Program-made: the position numbers and the translations under genes
Part shown: one piece after another, positions 44,652-57,500 of the stretch
Layout of the letters: each line of letters opens with the position of its first letter
Position numbering within the stretch: position 1 is the stretch's first letter
NCBI GenBank assembly: GCA_023053545.1
Contig: JAKZAN010000002.1
Coordinates: 13,326,790-13,390,789 of the forward strand
Direction of reading: 5' to 3'
Source: Lepidurus packardi
Lineage: Eukaryota > Arthropoda > Branchiopoda > Notostraca > Triopsidae
DNA length: 64,000 nucleotides
The notes under the pieces: model-generated
The model's input: only the letters and a program-made list of their open reading frames with translations
The model's database searches: none
Told to the model about the DNA's origin: nothing

Positions 44652-45562
44652 GGGTCAAGAAGTCGAAGGCTGCTACCCATTTCACCTGGCATTACGACTT
44701 TTTTTTTACCGCAAATTCAATTAAGTTAATTAAATCCCTCAAGTCCGGGTGCTAAAAACCTTTCCTTCGAAGCCGTTGACCGTATAGCCTATCACGACCA
44801 TACGAAACCTTATGGAATTCTGAAAAGAAAAGGAGCATTCAATTAACCCTTCTTTATAATTAACCAACTTTCTAACACTTTCCTTAATTAGTGCTACTTT
44901 CAACCTCTTACCTTTTCTTGACCTTAACTAATTCAAAAAACAACATTCTAAATCTCTTAATTAATTATAATTCTAATTCATTCTAATTCTTAATTCATTC
45001 TAAATCTCCTTCTCCCTATTTACAATCGTAGTTTTTACATTTCGTACTTACAATCTACCATCACAGTTTTCTTTGTTCCTTTAATGAAATAACGAAAGTC
45101 AAAGATAGGAGTCCAGTTTCCCGCTCATCTTTTCATTGTTGAACTGTGGTTTCAAGTGCGGACCGAGCTCAAACTGTGGCAAAGTTCATTGTTGGCCTGA
45201 GGCAGCGGGTAAGTGCCCTTTCTTGTAAACAAACAATAGAATAAAAAAGTTTTCTTCGGATGACACAAGGGGTAAGTAGATTGTAATATGTACAAGCCAC
45301 ACTCCCTTATTTTGTATAATTATTAGCTCTATATACACACACACGGTGGTAAGGAAAACAATAACAAGTCACAATGAAATAAAATACTAAAAATGGGAAC
45401 ACTTTGCAACATGTTCCCGTCCAAGGAAAAGAATCCCTTCTTATTTTTCTTTTTCAAAAGTCAACTTCCCCTATAGATTTTCTATTATATACAAACGGAA
45501 GCCTTCGTGAGCTGATCTTCTTTTTTAATCTCCTTTTCTCTCGCTATCGACTTTGTCTATAT
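44652..45562. other. Spacer between the Pro-rich gene and Stardust
   Basis: This is AT-rich, with repeated TTCTAATTC and TTAATTCATTC near 44,960-45,005. It probably contains the Stardust 3' UTR. No gene was seen. Confidence 0.6.
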
Positions 45563-48500
45563 CTACGCGTGTTCATGCCTTAACCATGACGCTGGCACCC
45601 ATTGTGGCTCTCGTTCCAAAACATTAATTTCCCCCAATAGCTGCGTGTAGGCTCGGTCGTCATCCGCGTTCACAATGACCATATCGAAGTAGTGTCCGTA
45701 GACTTCTTCCATCTCTCTTGCCTTTTCAATAATATCTTTGAGCTCATCATCCTGAAATAGCATACATTTGTCCATTAATTTCGTCCGGCTATTCAGATCT
45801 TTCTTTTGTTTAAGAACCTTGAAGGGCTCGTTTCTTTGAATCTTCTTCTGTCGCAGTTTCTCTAACGAGGGAGGCGCGACAAAAACGATAAACGGTTTCA
45901 AATCCGAGGTGCGCAGTAGCTTCAAGGACTGCGGATGCAAGTTGAGCACGCAAATCTTGTTACGGTTCACCACCGACCGAATGGCGTCCACACTGGTCCC
46001 ATAGTACGCCTTTTCGTACTCGCCGTGCTCCACGAACTTCCTCGATAAGATGTCCGCTTCGAATTGAGCCCTGCTAATGAAGTGGTAGTCTTGCCCGTCC
46101 ACCTCGTTATCCTTCTTGGGTCGAGAAGTATCTACGCCAAAAAAGAAACAACCAAAACTTGAGTCCCCGGCCACATTCCCATGCGAATAAAAAAAAATTC
46201 AAATAATTGCAACGCACGAGGAATGGCGGCCGCAAAACGCTCAGCATCTTGCATGAGTCTTTGTCTCAATTCATGGCGTCCAATATTGGGTGGTCCAATG
46301 AGTACAATGGGTCGTTTATGGTTCGCCCGAGGGTAATACAGCGCTACTTCTTCGTAGGTGAGTACTTCCTCTGCGTCGAAATCTACGTCAAACAAAACAC
46401 CATCAATTTACTACGTGATCCTTTACAAACCGATTTCAAAGAAGATAAAAAAAAAAAGGAATTAAAAAAGGCAATGGTACCGTCGCTAAAATTGGCGTTG
46501 TAAAGCACTTTCTTCTTCTTTTTCTTTTGGTGTTTTTTGGCACACAGAAAGTTGCTCTTATTGCTCTTCTCCTTGTCCAGGGAGTCGGTAACGATCGTCT
46601 GCTTCATGGCTTCGCGCTGCTGCTGGAAGTTCTTGCTGGGAATGAGGCCTGCCAACGTCTGGTCTTCTTCCCCTTCTCGGTAGGCTTGCCACCAATTCGA
46701 GTCTTCCTGACTAATCACGTGGAGAATATCGCCCTTCTGAAAGCTAATGCCCAGTTCTCTGCAAGGAATATACAGATCTTCTTCCGGATCATAGTCAAAA
46801 TGCGCCTTGACGTGCATCTAAACAAGAAATAATTCATGAAAGAATTCCCAAACACATTACAATTTGTTTCCTTTTCAACGAAAATTCCTTACCAAAGTAG
46901 GTGCGGGTTGAATAGCCGGCTTACTGTCCCTCGTAGGGACCACCATGAACGTGAGGGTCCCCGTCATGCCCGCCAAGAGGTCGCACACTTCATTGACGCT
47001 CTTTCCGCGCATTTCGATGTTATTCACCTCCAGAATCTCGTCATTCTCGTGCAAAAGGCCGGATCTTTCCGCTGCGCCGCCTCTGACGATCCTTCCCACC
47101 ACGACTGCGTCTCCTTCGTTCCTCACAGTTGCACCCTAGGATAAATGTATTATACAAAAGAAAACCAAACACAACGCACCTAAATCTCTCTCTCTCTTTC
47201 TTTGAAAAAAGGCAATTTTTGAACGAGAACTTGGAAAGCCCGAAGAATAATAGAAATTTCCTCACCAGAGGTTCATTGGTCTTTTCAATCTTGATAATCT
47301 TGACGATTTTATCCCCCAATTGCTGCAAGGGCACTTCAGGTGGCGTGTGCAGCACCTTCAAGGGCTGCGGTAGCGGTTGCCTGCCGTCTACGTCCACATC
47401 CGCCCCATCAGCGTCCGAATAAGGGGGCGGGGGCAAGGCTGCTCGCTGGGCAATCTTGTCATGCGCATACAGTAGTCCTTCCACTTCATATGTGCCCAGT
47501 AAATCCACCAATTCCGCTGCATCTGGTATAGGCAAGTGCTGCAAATCCGCTATACACTGTTAGAAAAAAGTACATTTAAATCAAAAACCATTCAAAATTC
47601 ATTTTTTTTAATTTTACTTCGGAAACCAAATTCTCCACATCGTTATGGATTGGCACGCGGGGCTGACCCACGCAGAACAGCTCCTCGACTTTCGCTTGCA
47701 ACGCCAGGGCAGCCCGAAAATCCGGCGAAGCGAGCAAAGTTTGTACTACCGCCAAATCCGCTTCCAGCGCTTGTTGACCTTGGATCAAACCGTTCTTTTT
47801 CAGCTGTTGTTGCACTCGCTGTAAAGCTGCCGTTAATTCCGCCACACCTGGAGAAAAAACCCAATCCATTCATCAGTCACATGCTCTTCATCTCCTTCTC
47901 CCTCGTTTCCCAAGTTTCAGTTCATCTTTTCGAGTTTATTTGTTATTATTTACCAATGATTTTCGGCAAGTTGGCCAAAACGTGCGAGTTGTACGCGTCC
48001 TCCTCTTCCTGGTCCAGACTATACCCCGAATTCAGCACTCCCGAGGACGGAGGTGGAGGCGTGGCCAGCGGCAAGGGAGACGAGCTGGGACTGCTTTCGA
48101 GAGCTTGCAATTTCCGAGAGCCCCGCAAGGACGACCGGAGCAGTTCTTCCTCTCGAGCTTGGCGTTCCTCGAGTTCTTTTCGCTTGCGCAGCTCTTCCTA
48201 TGGAAGCCGAAAAGGGAGAACAAAGTGCATACAATGAAAAACTGTTCCGTACTAGATACGAAAAGGGCTATTTTGGGTGAATAGAATCAATTATTACATA
48301 ACCCGTAAAGGGAACATTCATTATTGGGCAACAGTGAAATTTTCCGTTCTGGTAAGCTAACCTCGCTAACCGCGGATTCGCCCCTCCCCCTCGATAACCG
48401 CTAGTCGGTGTTCCATAAGTTCGCAAAATTTCTTTGTTGTACTACAGTCGCACAACAAAAATAGTCTTTTTTTAAAAAAGCATGAGTGATTTCCTACCCA

Positions 48501-51500
48501 TAACTAAAAATAGACCCGAAACAAAGCATTCCCCAAGTAATTAAAGACGGATGGGAGGAATGGATAACGCATTAAGGCTTCTCCTGAGATGAAGACGATC
48601 ATGGTCGCCATGGCAATCGCCGAGTCAACAACACATAACAGACAGAGAGACGCAAGGGATCAGGAGAAAGCGTGCGGTATCGCTTACTATTGAAGCTCGA
48701 AAGACTATGTGGTACTCTTGTTTTCTAGGTACTATCTCAATCTATACGGTACTAAAGACCTGCCATTCCAGACTTTCGCAAGCATGGACGAAACACAAGT
48801 CGAAAAAGAGCAACAGAGTTCAAAAAGAGCTAAACCAAGTCAAGGGAATTCCATATATGGCACTAATTATTCACATGTGCTCAATACCTCCTTTCACTTT
48901 CAAGTATTTCCTCCCTTTTAAGGTAATTTCCCCATTATTTTGGCGTAACTCGCTTTTCTTCTCCTTTAAAGAAGGATTCAAACCATTAACATTTCAAACC
49001 AAACGCTCAAGGCTCCCGTATACCTTAGCTTATTGATCTGAAAGAGTCATAGATGGCGTTCATGGTGACAAATTCGAAAGTTAACAGTTCTCCCGTTTCA
49101 GAACCCGGAGATAAAACTGACACCGAATGTGTCATATTGTTGCAAAACGTTCTCCGGAAAAAGACTGACAAACGGGTGTCTTAGAGGTTGTTGGAACCTT
49201 GAGAGTTGGATTGGAAATGCCTTAGACATGTACAAAATGCATTGTTCAAAACTGACAAACTAGTGTCACTTTTGACAGCGGGGCACATTACATACGTGTG
49301 TCACTAAATCCACAGAACATGTCAAAAGTAAGAGTATTGACAAATTTGGATGAGATATTCCTAATGGGAGAATGTTCCCAGAAACTCCACTTCCAATTTG
49401 CAAAGTTAAAAATGCTGAACGGATCATTTTAATTTAAAGCACTAAAGTGAATCCCGTGAGGAAACACATGCTCTGGAATACGTAAATAAATTCAACGTCA
49501 AAAGTTTTGAGAGCTTTTGTCCCATTGGGGGGAATGGTCTTCCTGCAGCATCAATTGGGGAACGTTAGAAATTTTAATGAGGTTTAGTAGCATATTTTTA
49601 GCTCGCGCCGTAAAACGAGAATGTTACCAGGGAAATTCCGTTGGGTAATTTCTTATGAATAATTGCGGGCTCCCCCTGGAGTTGAAACGGAAACAGCAAC
49701 ATCTTTCCCGCATCTCTAGGAAGTGGAAATTCTTCCACACGGCCTCTCTCTCTCTCTTGTCGGAAACCTTTTTCTTTTCTGACGTCGTGTGTGCGATGTG
49801 CTTTAGACAAACAGAACAGTATTAAATAATAACTGACGCCAAAAAGAAAAACACTCGTTAAGCTACGTTTTCAAACGCACTTCCTGCTCTGTTTTCATTT
49901 TCCTCTCTCTCTCTCTCGTAAATAGAATCATCAGCAACCCACGAGGGCGTATTAAAAGGTGTTTCCGTTTTTATTTTATTTATTTTTCGAATTGTTCAGC
50001 TTTTTCTTTCTTCCTAGCCTGGAAACAAACGGAAACGTGGCCATAACGCAATCCTGCGTAACATTCCACCATACCCGATCACCAAAACTGACCATATAGC
50101 GTGACCAGTAACACTACCCCTGTACCCTCAGAACTACTCCCCCTCAGCGCTGCTATTCTCCTTTTTCTTTCTTTTTTTTCTAATTTTTTAGAGGGGAAAC
50201 CGACACCGAAACACATATTTATGGCATTTCTAAACCAAAGTTTCTCGTTCTGAAACGATTAGAGCACGTCCTACAATGGCTACTACAAAAAGAGAATAGA
50301 GATCTAATAACATAAATCTTGATATTATTGTATCAAAATAAAATGGATCTCGCTTCTTTTTTTCTACCCAAGATTAAGAGGATTGTTCCAAGGTATTATA
50401 AAGTATAAAGAAAGAAAGCATCTTTTCATACCTGGTATTTACGTATCCTTTCCAATTGCTCTCGACTCGGCTCTTCTGCACTGGGGCCATTGGCTGAATC
50501 CACCTGACGTTTCGGCGACGTGGCAGGTCGCTCATCTTTCGGTTTGGCAGGGACCTTCATTCCCAAATCAAAAAATATCATCAGTCATTATCCTACACAT
50601 CCTTCAAAACCTTATTTTAAACACAAATGCACTCCCCCCAAACCAAATCCACCTCACGCTGCGTTTCTTTCCCTCCTTCTTTCTTCAAAATGTAAAAAAG
50701 CATCCTCCATCATTCTCTGTACGAGTCAAAACTTTCTGTCAAAACTTTCAAAATTCCCCACCCCTTTTCCTAGGTATGCATAATGTGAGCAAAGCCTAAA
50801 ACTCTCCAAAACTCTCTAAAAATGTGCCAAAGAAAAAAAACTCTTATCGATTTCCATAAGGGTGAATGAGGGAAAACAAAGGAAGCTGTATGCTCATTAA
50901 GCAAAAGCGAAATTTCCTGTTTTCGTCCTTTATATTGTCCATCTCCCCCTCCCCCACCCGCGCATCATACCATGCCATTGTTCTAAATCCCAACCAAAGG
51001 GGGAAAAAAAGAAACGAACGGAGAACAAAAGACGCCAAACGCCTTCTACTCATGCTTTCTCACGATCGCGTAGATGGTACGGCCACAAGCCAGCTTCTAT
51101 CGTTTCTTCCTAACCGAAGCCCCTCCCCTTTCCCTAAAATACACTTCCACGGCTCCGACAGATTTTTTTTTTCTTTTTAATTACAATACTTTTCTACTTA
51201 TTAACGCGCAGCGTTCTTGAACGTAGTCTTACTTCACTTTAAATGATGGATCTGAGAATTTTTTCATGATTTTTTAAAACTATTGATTGATTTTTGAAGG
51301 ATTTTTTTGATTATCTCAACTACTTTTTGAATATTTACCTGCGGCGCTTGGGCTCGGTTGACTAAACGTCCGTCTTCTTCAATCCGGAGGTGGTCGCGTG
51401 GCGGCGGCACCGGTTTGCCAGCCGTTCCATTGACGGCTACCGGCAAAGCTCCGCCCCCCGCGGAAGACTTCTTGGCCAGATTCCCGTTGTTGTTGTTATT

Positions 51501-54500
51501 ATGGTGCGCCTGGCCGAGCGGTTTGGGGGGTGGGTACCGGGGCGGAGTCTTGGTTCGCGCTATGAAAGTATCCGGCACGTCGACCGCCATTTCACGGTGC
51601 GGTCCGGTATCCCAATCCGGGATGATTGCGTGGTTTACGTTCACGTTCATATTCATGAGACTGTCGGCCCCGTCACGCGTGCTGCTACTGCGTTGGCTGT
51701 GTGGGCGTGACCCACTTCCGGTTTGTCCTCCTTCGCGGGATGTTCCCATGACCGATTCTTGTGATGACGAGAAGGCGGCTGAAGATCGGTTACTATGATG
51801 GCTCGCCGCCCATCGGGGATTCGTACTAAGAGGCTGCGATTCGGCGGATCGGTCCGGATCCGAATCGGAAGCTCTTGACGTCCGGTTTAGTGCGTCCTGA
51901 CTGCCACTCAAGCGTGCCCTGAGAAAAACACAAACAATAACCAATTAATCACCCAAATTACTCGGCTTTCCCCATGTTTGCCCCTCTTCCTTATGCGTCA
52001 ACGAAGAGCATTCATCCCCTCAAAGCTACACACAGACAACGGGGAGGAGCTTACGAGAATAGCAAAGCAGGGAACGCGTTGTGAACTAACATTCGGCGTT
52101 TAATTTGCCGTTCAGCTAATGTTAGAATGGCGGAATAAGCCCCAAAAAGTGCACAAATAAATAAGAATTCTGGAGTGAGTTTTGAAAACATTTCTGCCAC
52201 AAACACCAGATCGTTTTGATCGATCTTCAGATTTCAGATCGTTTCCAAATGCTTTGAAAGATAATTACTAGACGTATTTTAACGTGAAAACTTTCAAGAC
52301 ATCCGCTAAATGGAACGAAACCCAATAGGAGTCTAATTAAACCAAATACGCTCAATTATGCCTAAAAATCGCAAGAATGTTGCGGATAAATTAGAGTTTC
52401 AACAAGACAGCGTCACAAGAATATGGAAACATCATTGCTGGTTAACTGGTAAAAAGTATACTATAAATCTTTCATATAACACAACTCATTACTAATAAAG
52501 ATTAAGTACTAGTAAAGATTACTGATTCAAAATTAAAACAAAATATACCGAAAATGCTTAAGTAAATTAAAACATAGAAATTTAACGCAATATTTCAACG
52601 GAATGTATTGTCCACGCTGTTTCTAATCAGCTAGCAGGGAATTTTCTTGTCAGCGACAACACCAACGCTAACATGACGTCATAGCCGCTAAGATTTGATT
52701 GCAGTAGCTAATCACACTCAAGAAATAGCGCGATAAGACGTTTCCACACAGTTTGGAAATGAACCATTTTGGCGTGCAGGGAAATGTCCTTAGCGATTGC
52801 AAACCCTATCCAGCGTTCCTTCTAACCACGACCTCAATCTTAGTGTTATATCATTTCATTTGCATATTCTTGTTTGGCTTCTTTGCCTTGCCTCCTCAAA
52901 AAAGAAATAAAAAGGTGTGAAAAGACTTTTTTTCTACCAGCCAGAACTCTCGCCCCGAGGGCCCATCTCTCTTTTCTCAACCAAGGTCATTCAATAGTCC
53001 GGCAAAGGCAAATAGCATACGAGAGAGAGGTTTCAACGTGTGTTTTAAAGACACACATACCTAGAACACTTTACTTCACCGCCCAAAAATTCTTGGGTAA
53101 CTTTTCTTACTATTCAAATAGTGTTCTAAGCTTTAAGCCAATAAGGACACTTGGTCCCAACATGTGTACAATTACAATGAAAGTCCATTTAACGACGGAA
53201 ACGTTTCCAAATTCCAGCACGAGTACTGAAACTGTCCAACTCTTAAAAGACTCTCTATCTTTTAGGCCAATTTAGGTCATCCAGGTCCATTTCTATGATT
53301 TGTTTATTTTTATTATATTATTTCTATGAACTATATTTCATTTTAAAGGGACAAACATTTGAACGTAGGCACATATGAGCGTGGGAGCAGACGCAATGTG
53401 TTCGCACGAGAAAAACGACAACAAAGCGACACCAGTTTTTGAAGTTCATTTACAAACACAAGTTAACCCTTCCTCCTCCAAACAAAGGACCTACCGGAGC
53501 TTTACCAACGACCGCATCTTGTGGGCTGCAGCAGAATGTTGCAGTAATTGGTTGCAAAATGGGGATCAATGACAACAGCTCCCTGTCGCTTGTGTTCTTA
53601 ACACTCGCTTCGCATTCCTAAAGTAGGCAAAAGGGGCTTATCTCGGAAACTTTCAAGAACTCGGAACTTCCACGAATAACGAAAGGCTGAAATGTGCGTG
53701 AAGCTGTACAAACTTGAGCCTAATTCAATTACCTCATGAAACTTAATTAGCTTACTTCAGCCTCTTTTAAGCCTCTTTTAGGTCCATGTTTTCAAAATTC
53801 AATAAATTAAATTTAACTTATAGTCCAGTAAAACTTAACCTAGAATCCCTCGAATCAATCAATACAATCAATCCCATACTACAAATAATACTATAAAAAT
53901 ACAATAATACAAGTTTTGAAAAAAAATACACATACAGAAAAAATATTATTTCTTCTTATTTTAGGGGAGGGTGGTTATGGCTCCTTTTGTTTCCAAAAGG
54001 GGCGAGTCTACGCCGGAGTGACTCAAATTACACTAGTTAAAAGAGAGGTTTAAAAGGACAAAAAAAATATAACAATTAAAGACTACGAGCTTAAAAGACA
54101 TTACAGATAGCACGTAATGTCCTAATGCGACTTCCGGTTGATTCATTAGCTAATATATATTTTTTTTATTAATTTTATGTATACCTGCGCTCGAAAGAAC
54201 CCCCCAAAATCCGGGTTGCGTTTCCTTTCTTTCTCTGAAAGGACTATCTTGTGTCTTGTAATCCTATTAAGGGTTGCAGATGCACTTGTGACAACTGAAA
54301 TCCGGTTGGGTTTGGCTAACGCACTTGGTTTAAGTTCGCCAAGATTACGCACAGATTTGGCTTGACCACCGTTCTGTCTTGTTTCCAATTTGAATTTCTT
54401 TTCGATTTTGAAAAGACTTGTTAGGTTATTTAGCAAATGAACAGGCTTCTAACGTAACAGCCAGAGCACTGAAAAGACCGCACAGCCCCCTTTAGCCAAG

Positions 54501-57500
54501 CCAGAGCCTCGGAAAGTTGTCGAAAGACGAGGCGAAGAAGGTGGGGGGGAGGGGGGAAAGATTACTGGAATGCCTGAATGTAGTGAATGCCAAGGAAAAC
54601 GTCAAGTGAAACGCAAACGGCTTCCATCCACATCCCTTACATTCCCCCTTCCTTTTCTTCTCACAATGGTAAGTTTCTTCGCCCACCCACACGTTTTGCA
54701 TACGTGGAAACTTCCCAGCTTTTCGGCCAAAGTATTTACACGCTTACGCTGAAAATGAGGAGAAATACTGGTCACAATTACTGCAAAAGCTACGATCACC
54801 TGTGCACTAAAAACACTTCTGGTTCTGGGTTGGCCTCGATTTCCCCCTCATACACAGCTGGACTGACTACTCCAACGTCTGAAAAAGTTCCTTCCACCTT
54901 ATGCTGGCTGCGCTTGAGTTTGTGGTCGGGGGAACGTCTATGCTACGAGAACTACGCTTCCCTCTGGGGCTTTTTCGCAGGCAAATTTTAACATTTCACC
55001 TGAGCCCCTCCGCTACACCTGGCATACTTTCCTGTCTACCTGTAATGCGCACGTTAAATGAGGTGGGGAAAGAATCTCAGACGCCATCTAAGGGCAGTTG
55101 CAATCACTACTGAGCACGCCATCTAGCGAGCTACTCTTTAAACGCGCTAACAACCGCTACGTTTGGAACCCGCATTACGAAATTAAATTCATTGTAGGAA
55201 TGATGGAGTATAGCTGCCATCATAAATTATTAACAATAAAGTATTTATACAACTTATTTTTAATGGAAAAAGCCTCTAAGAATGTCGTCTGGGATGAGTC
55301 GTCAGTGATGCAGATTCTAAATAAAAGACCTAATTTGTAAGGCCCCGAATAGTTATTTTCGTAAGGATTTGAACGCGTTTTCTATATGAAAGTATAGATG
55401 AAAGTATAGGAATGTGCAAAGATTCTGCGCACAGAACTTGGTTTAAGGATAGCTCATCAAGTTTTGAGCGAATTCACCCCAAACTTTGAGCAAATCAATA
55501 CAGTTAGTTCACAGCTACTAACACTACATTAAAGTCTGTTAAAGTGCTTACAGTAAGTCTCTTAATGCCTCTTGCGAAACTGTTAGCCACCCTAACTAAC
55601 TTAGTCAACTTGGCCAATTTTAGACATAAAGAAAAGAATTGATTCGTGTAGTTTATATGTGGCGTCTAGTGTCTCTAAACTGGGATATAATTCCGTATTT
55701 CCGAGAAATCCTAAAAATGGAGCACCATCAAAAAATGCTCTGTTAAAAGTCCATTCACTGACCATTCCAGGGCTTTGGATGTACCCAATTTGCTCTGGCG
55801 CCGGAGATAAAAGAGTCGCCAGGGAAAAGGCGAAAAGGCATACAAGAAAAAAAGAGGAAAAAAGGACACTTTCAAGATTTGCTTTGGTCAAAGTATCGGC
55901 TTAAAAGCGTGAATGAAAAGAAACCAGATTTCTGGTCGTAGTCTCCTGGGAAGCTGTAGCTCTTTGCCTCTCGCACACAAACCTCTTAAAAAAAAGGCCC
56001 CTCTTTGCTTTTAACTGCTCTAGATCCTCTTTTCTACGTTCCAACTTCAAGAACCCTACATTCTTCCTCAGCGCCGGAACGGCACAGGCGGCTTTACGAT
56101 AAGATTCTAGATTCCTCACTTTGACATAGCAATCCCTCTTCCATTACCAGAAGGAATAAGAGCAGATTTATCTTAGTTACGATTTAAGGCCAATTATGAG
56201 AGAGAAAAAAGACTTACTCGCTCGTTTCCAGCAAACGCTCTCGTTTCTTGAGTTCCGGCGACGCATTGACCGCGATTGCGGTCACGTGACCATAATCCTC
56301 CCACGGGGGCCGGGCTAAAGGGTCCGAAATGTCTGTCACGTGACTCACATGATGTCCATCTGGGGAGCCCCGGAAATCATCCGGCGCTTCAATCACTTTG
56401 GTCGACGCGGAATCGTCCAGCTCAGGGGCGACCCAGGTGCTTGGGGAGCCAAACGGCGAAATGACAGACGGCGAGGGTCTGAGCGGACCGCCTGCTTGGT
56501 CTTCACTGTTTTTCAGCCTCAGCACTACGGAATTCTCCGCTTGAGGGACGGGATTCGATTCGTACAGTTCCTCCTGGGACGCCGCCGAGTCCGACTTGAA
56601 CTCTTTGTCGGATTCAGACGACTTGTCGGTGAACGTTACCAGTTTGGTGCTGAGCGGAGGGAAATCTTGGCTGCTCTGCGAGGAAGTTTCACTGCTCAAC
56701 TAGGGAAAAAGGCATGAATATTTTAAGAAACAATCTTGAATTTGGCTTGTTTTTGCTAGGTACTTGTTGCGACAGCTCCGACATATCCACAGGTTTAATC
56801 TTCTTAAGGGCGGAGAGCCGTTCCAGCCTTTCTTTGGCTTGCTGCTCCACCGCAATGACGAAGGCGTCCTGCACATTACTATGCGCTGCCAAATCCTGGG
56901 CTGCGAAAACGAAAAAGAAATTATTCATCTCATCACCATACACCTTTGCGTAACTTTAGGACTCGTATCTCAACTTTGAAGAGCTTCCTTGAAGATTCTA
57001 AAGACATTCCCAAACTTTCTAAAGATTCTAAAGACATTCCCAAAGCAACTGGCGTAACTTGTTCCTTTATCAAAACTTTCCTCAGACGCTTACACACATT
57101 TTTTAAAAATGGTGAGATAAACACGATGCTTTAGTAGCGAGGAAAGGAAGCAACTAAAGCAGAGCCGACTTAAAAAAGAATACTACAATGAACGCGATCT
57201 GTAATCTCTATCAGCCTTTTGCCACTTCCACTAGCCTTCGCTCTTGCCCCGGACCGAATCCAAACAAGCCGGAGTTGCGCTACGAGTTTCGGGTAGGGCC
57301 GAATCATTCGTTCGGAGACCGCTAAACAAATTCATTATTGAGACGGCGCGAGGTCGCCAAGCCAGGCCGGAGTTAGGCTACGAGTTTCGGGTAGGACAAA
57401 ATCTTTCGATAGGTGACCGGTATACAAATTCCCTATGGAAAGAGCGAGAGTTTTTTTTGTTGTTTTTTTACAAGAAGCGCGACTCGATTCCGGAGTAGAA

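Noticed and set aside
57244..57498. 84-codon plus-strand frame
   Set aside because: Spans the 72-bp direct repeat in an intron; no independent coding evidence.
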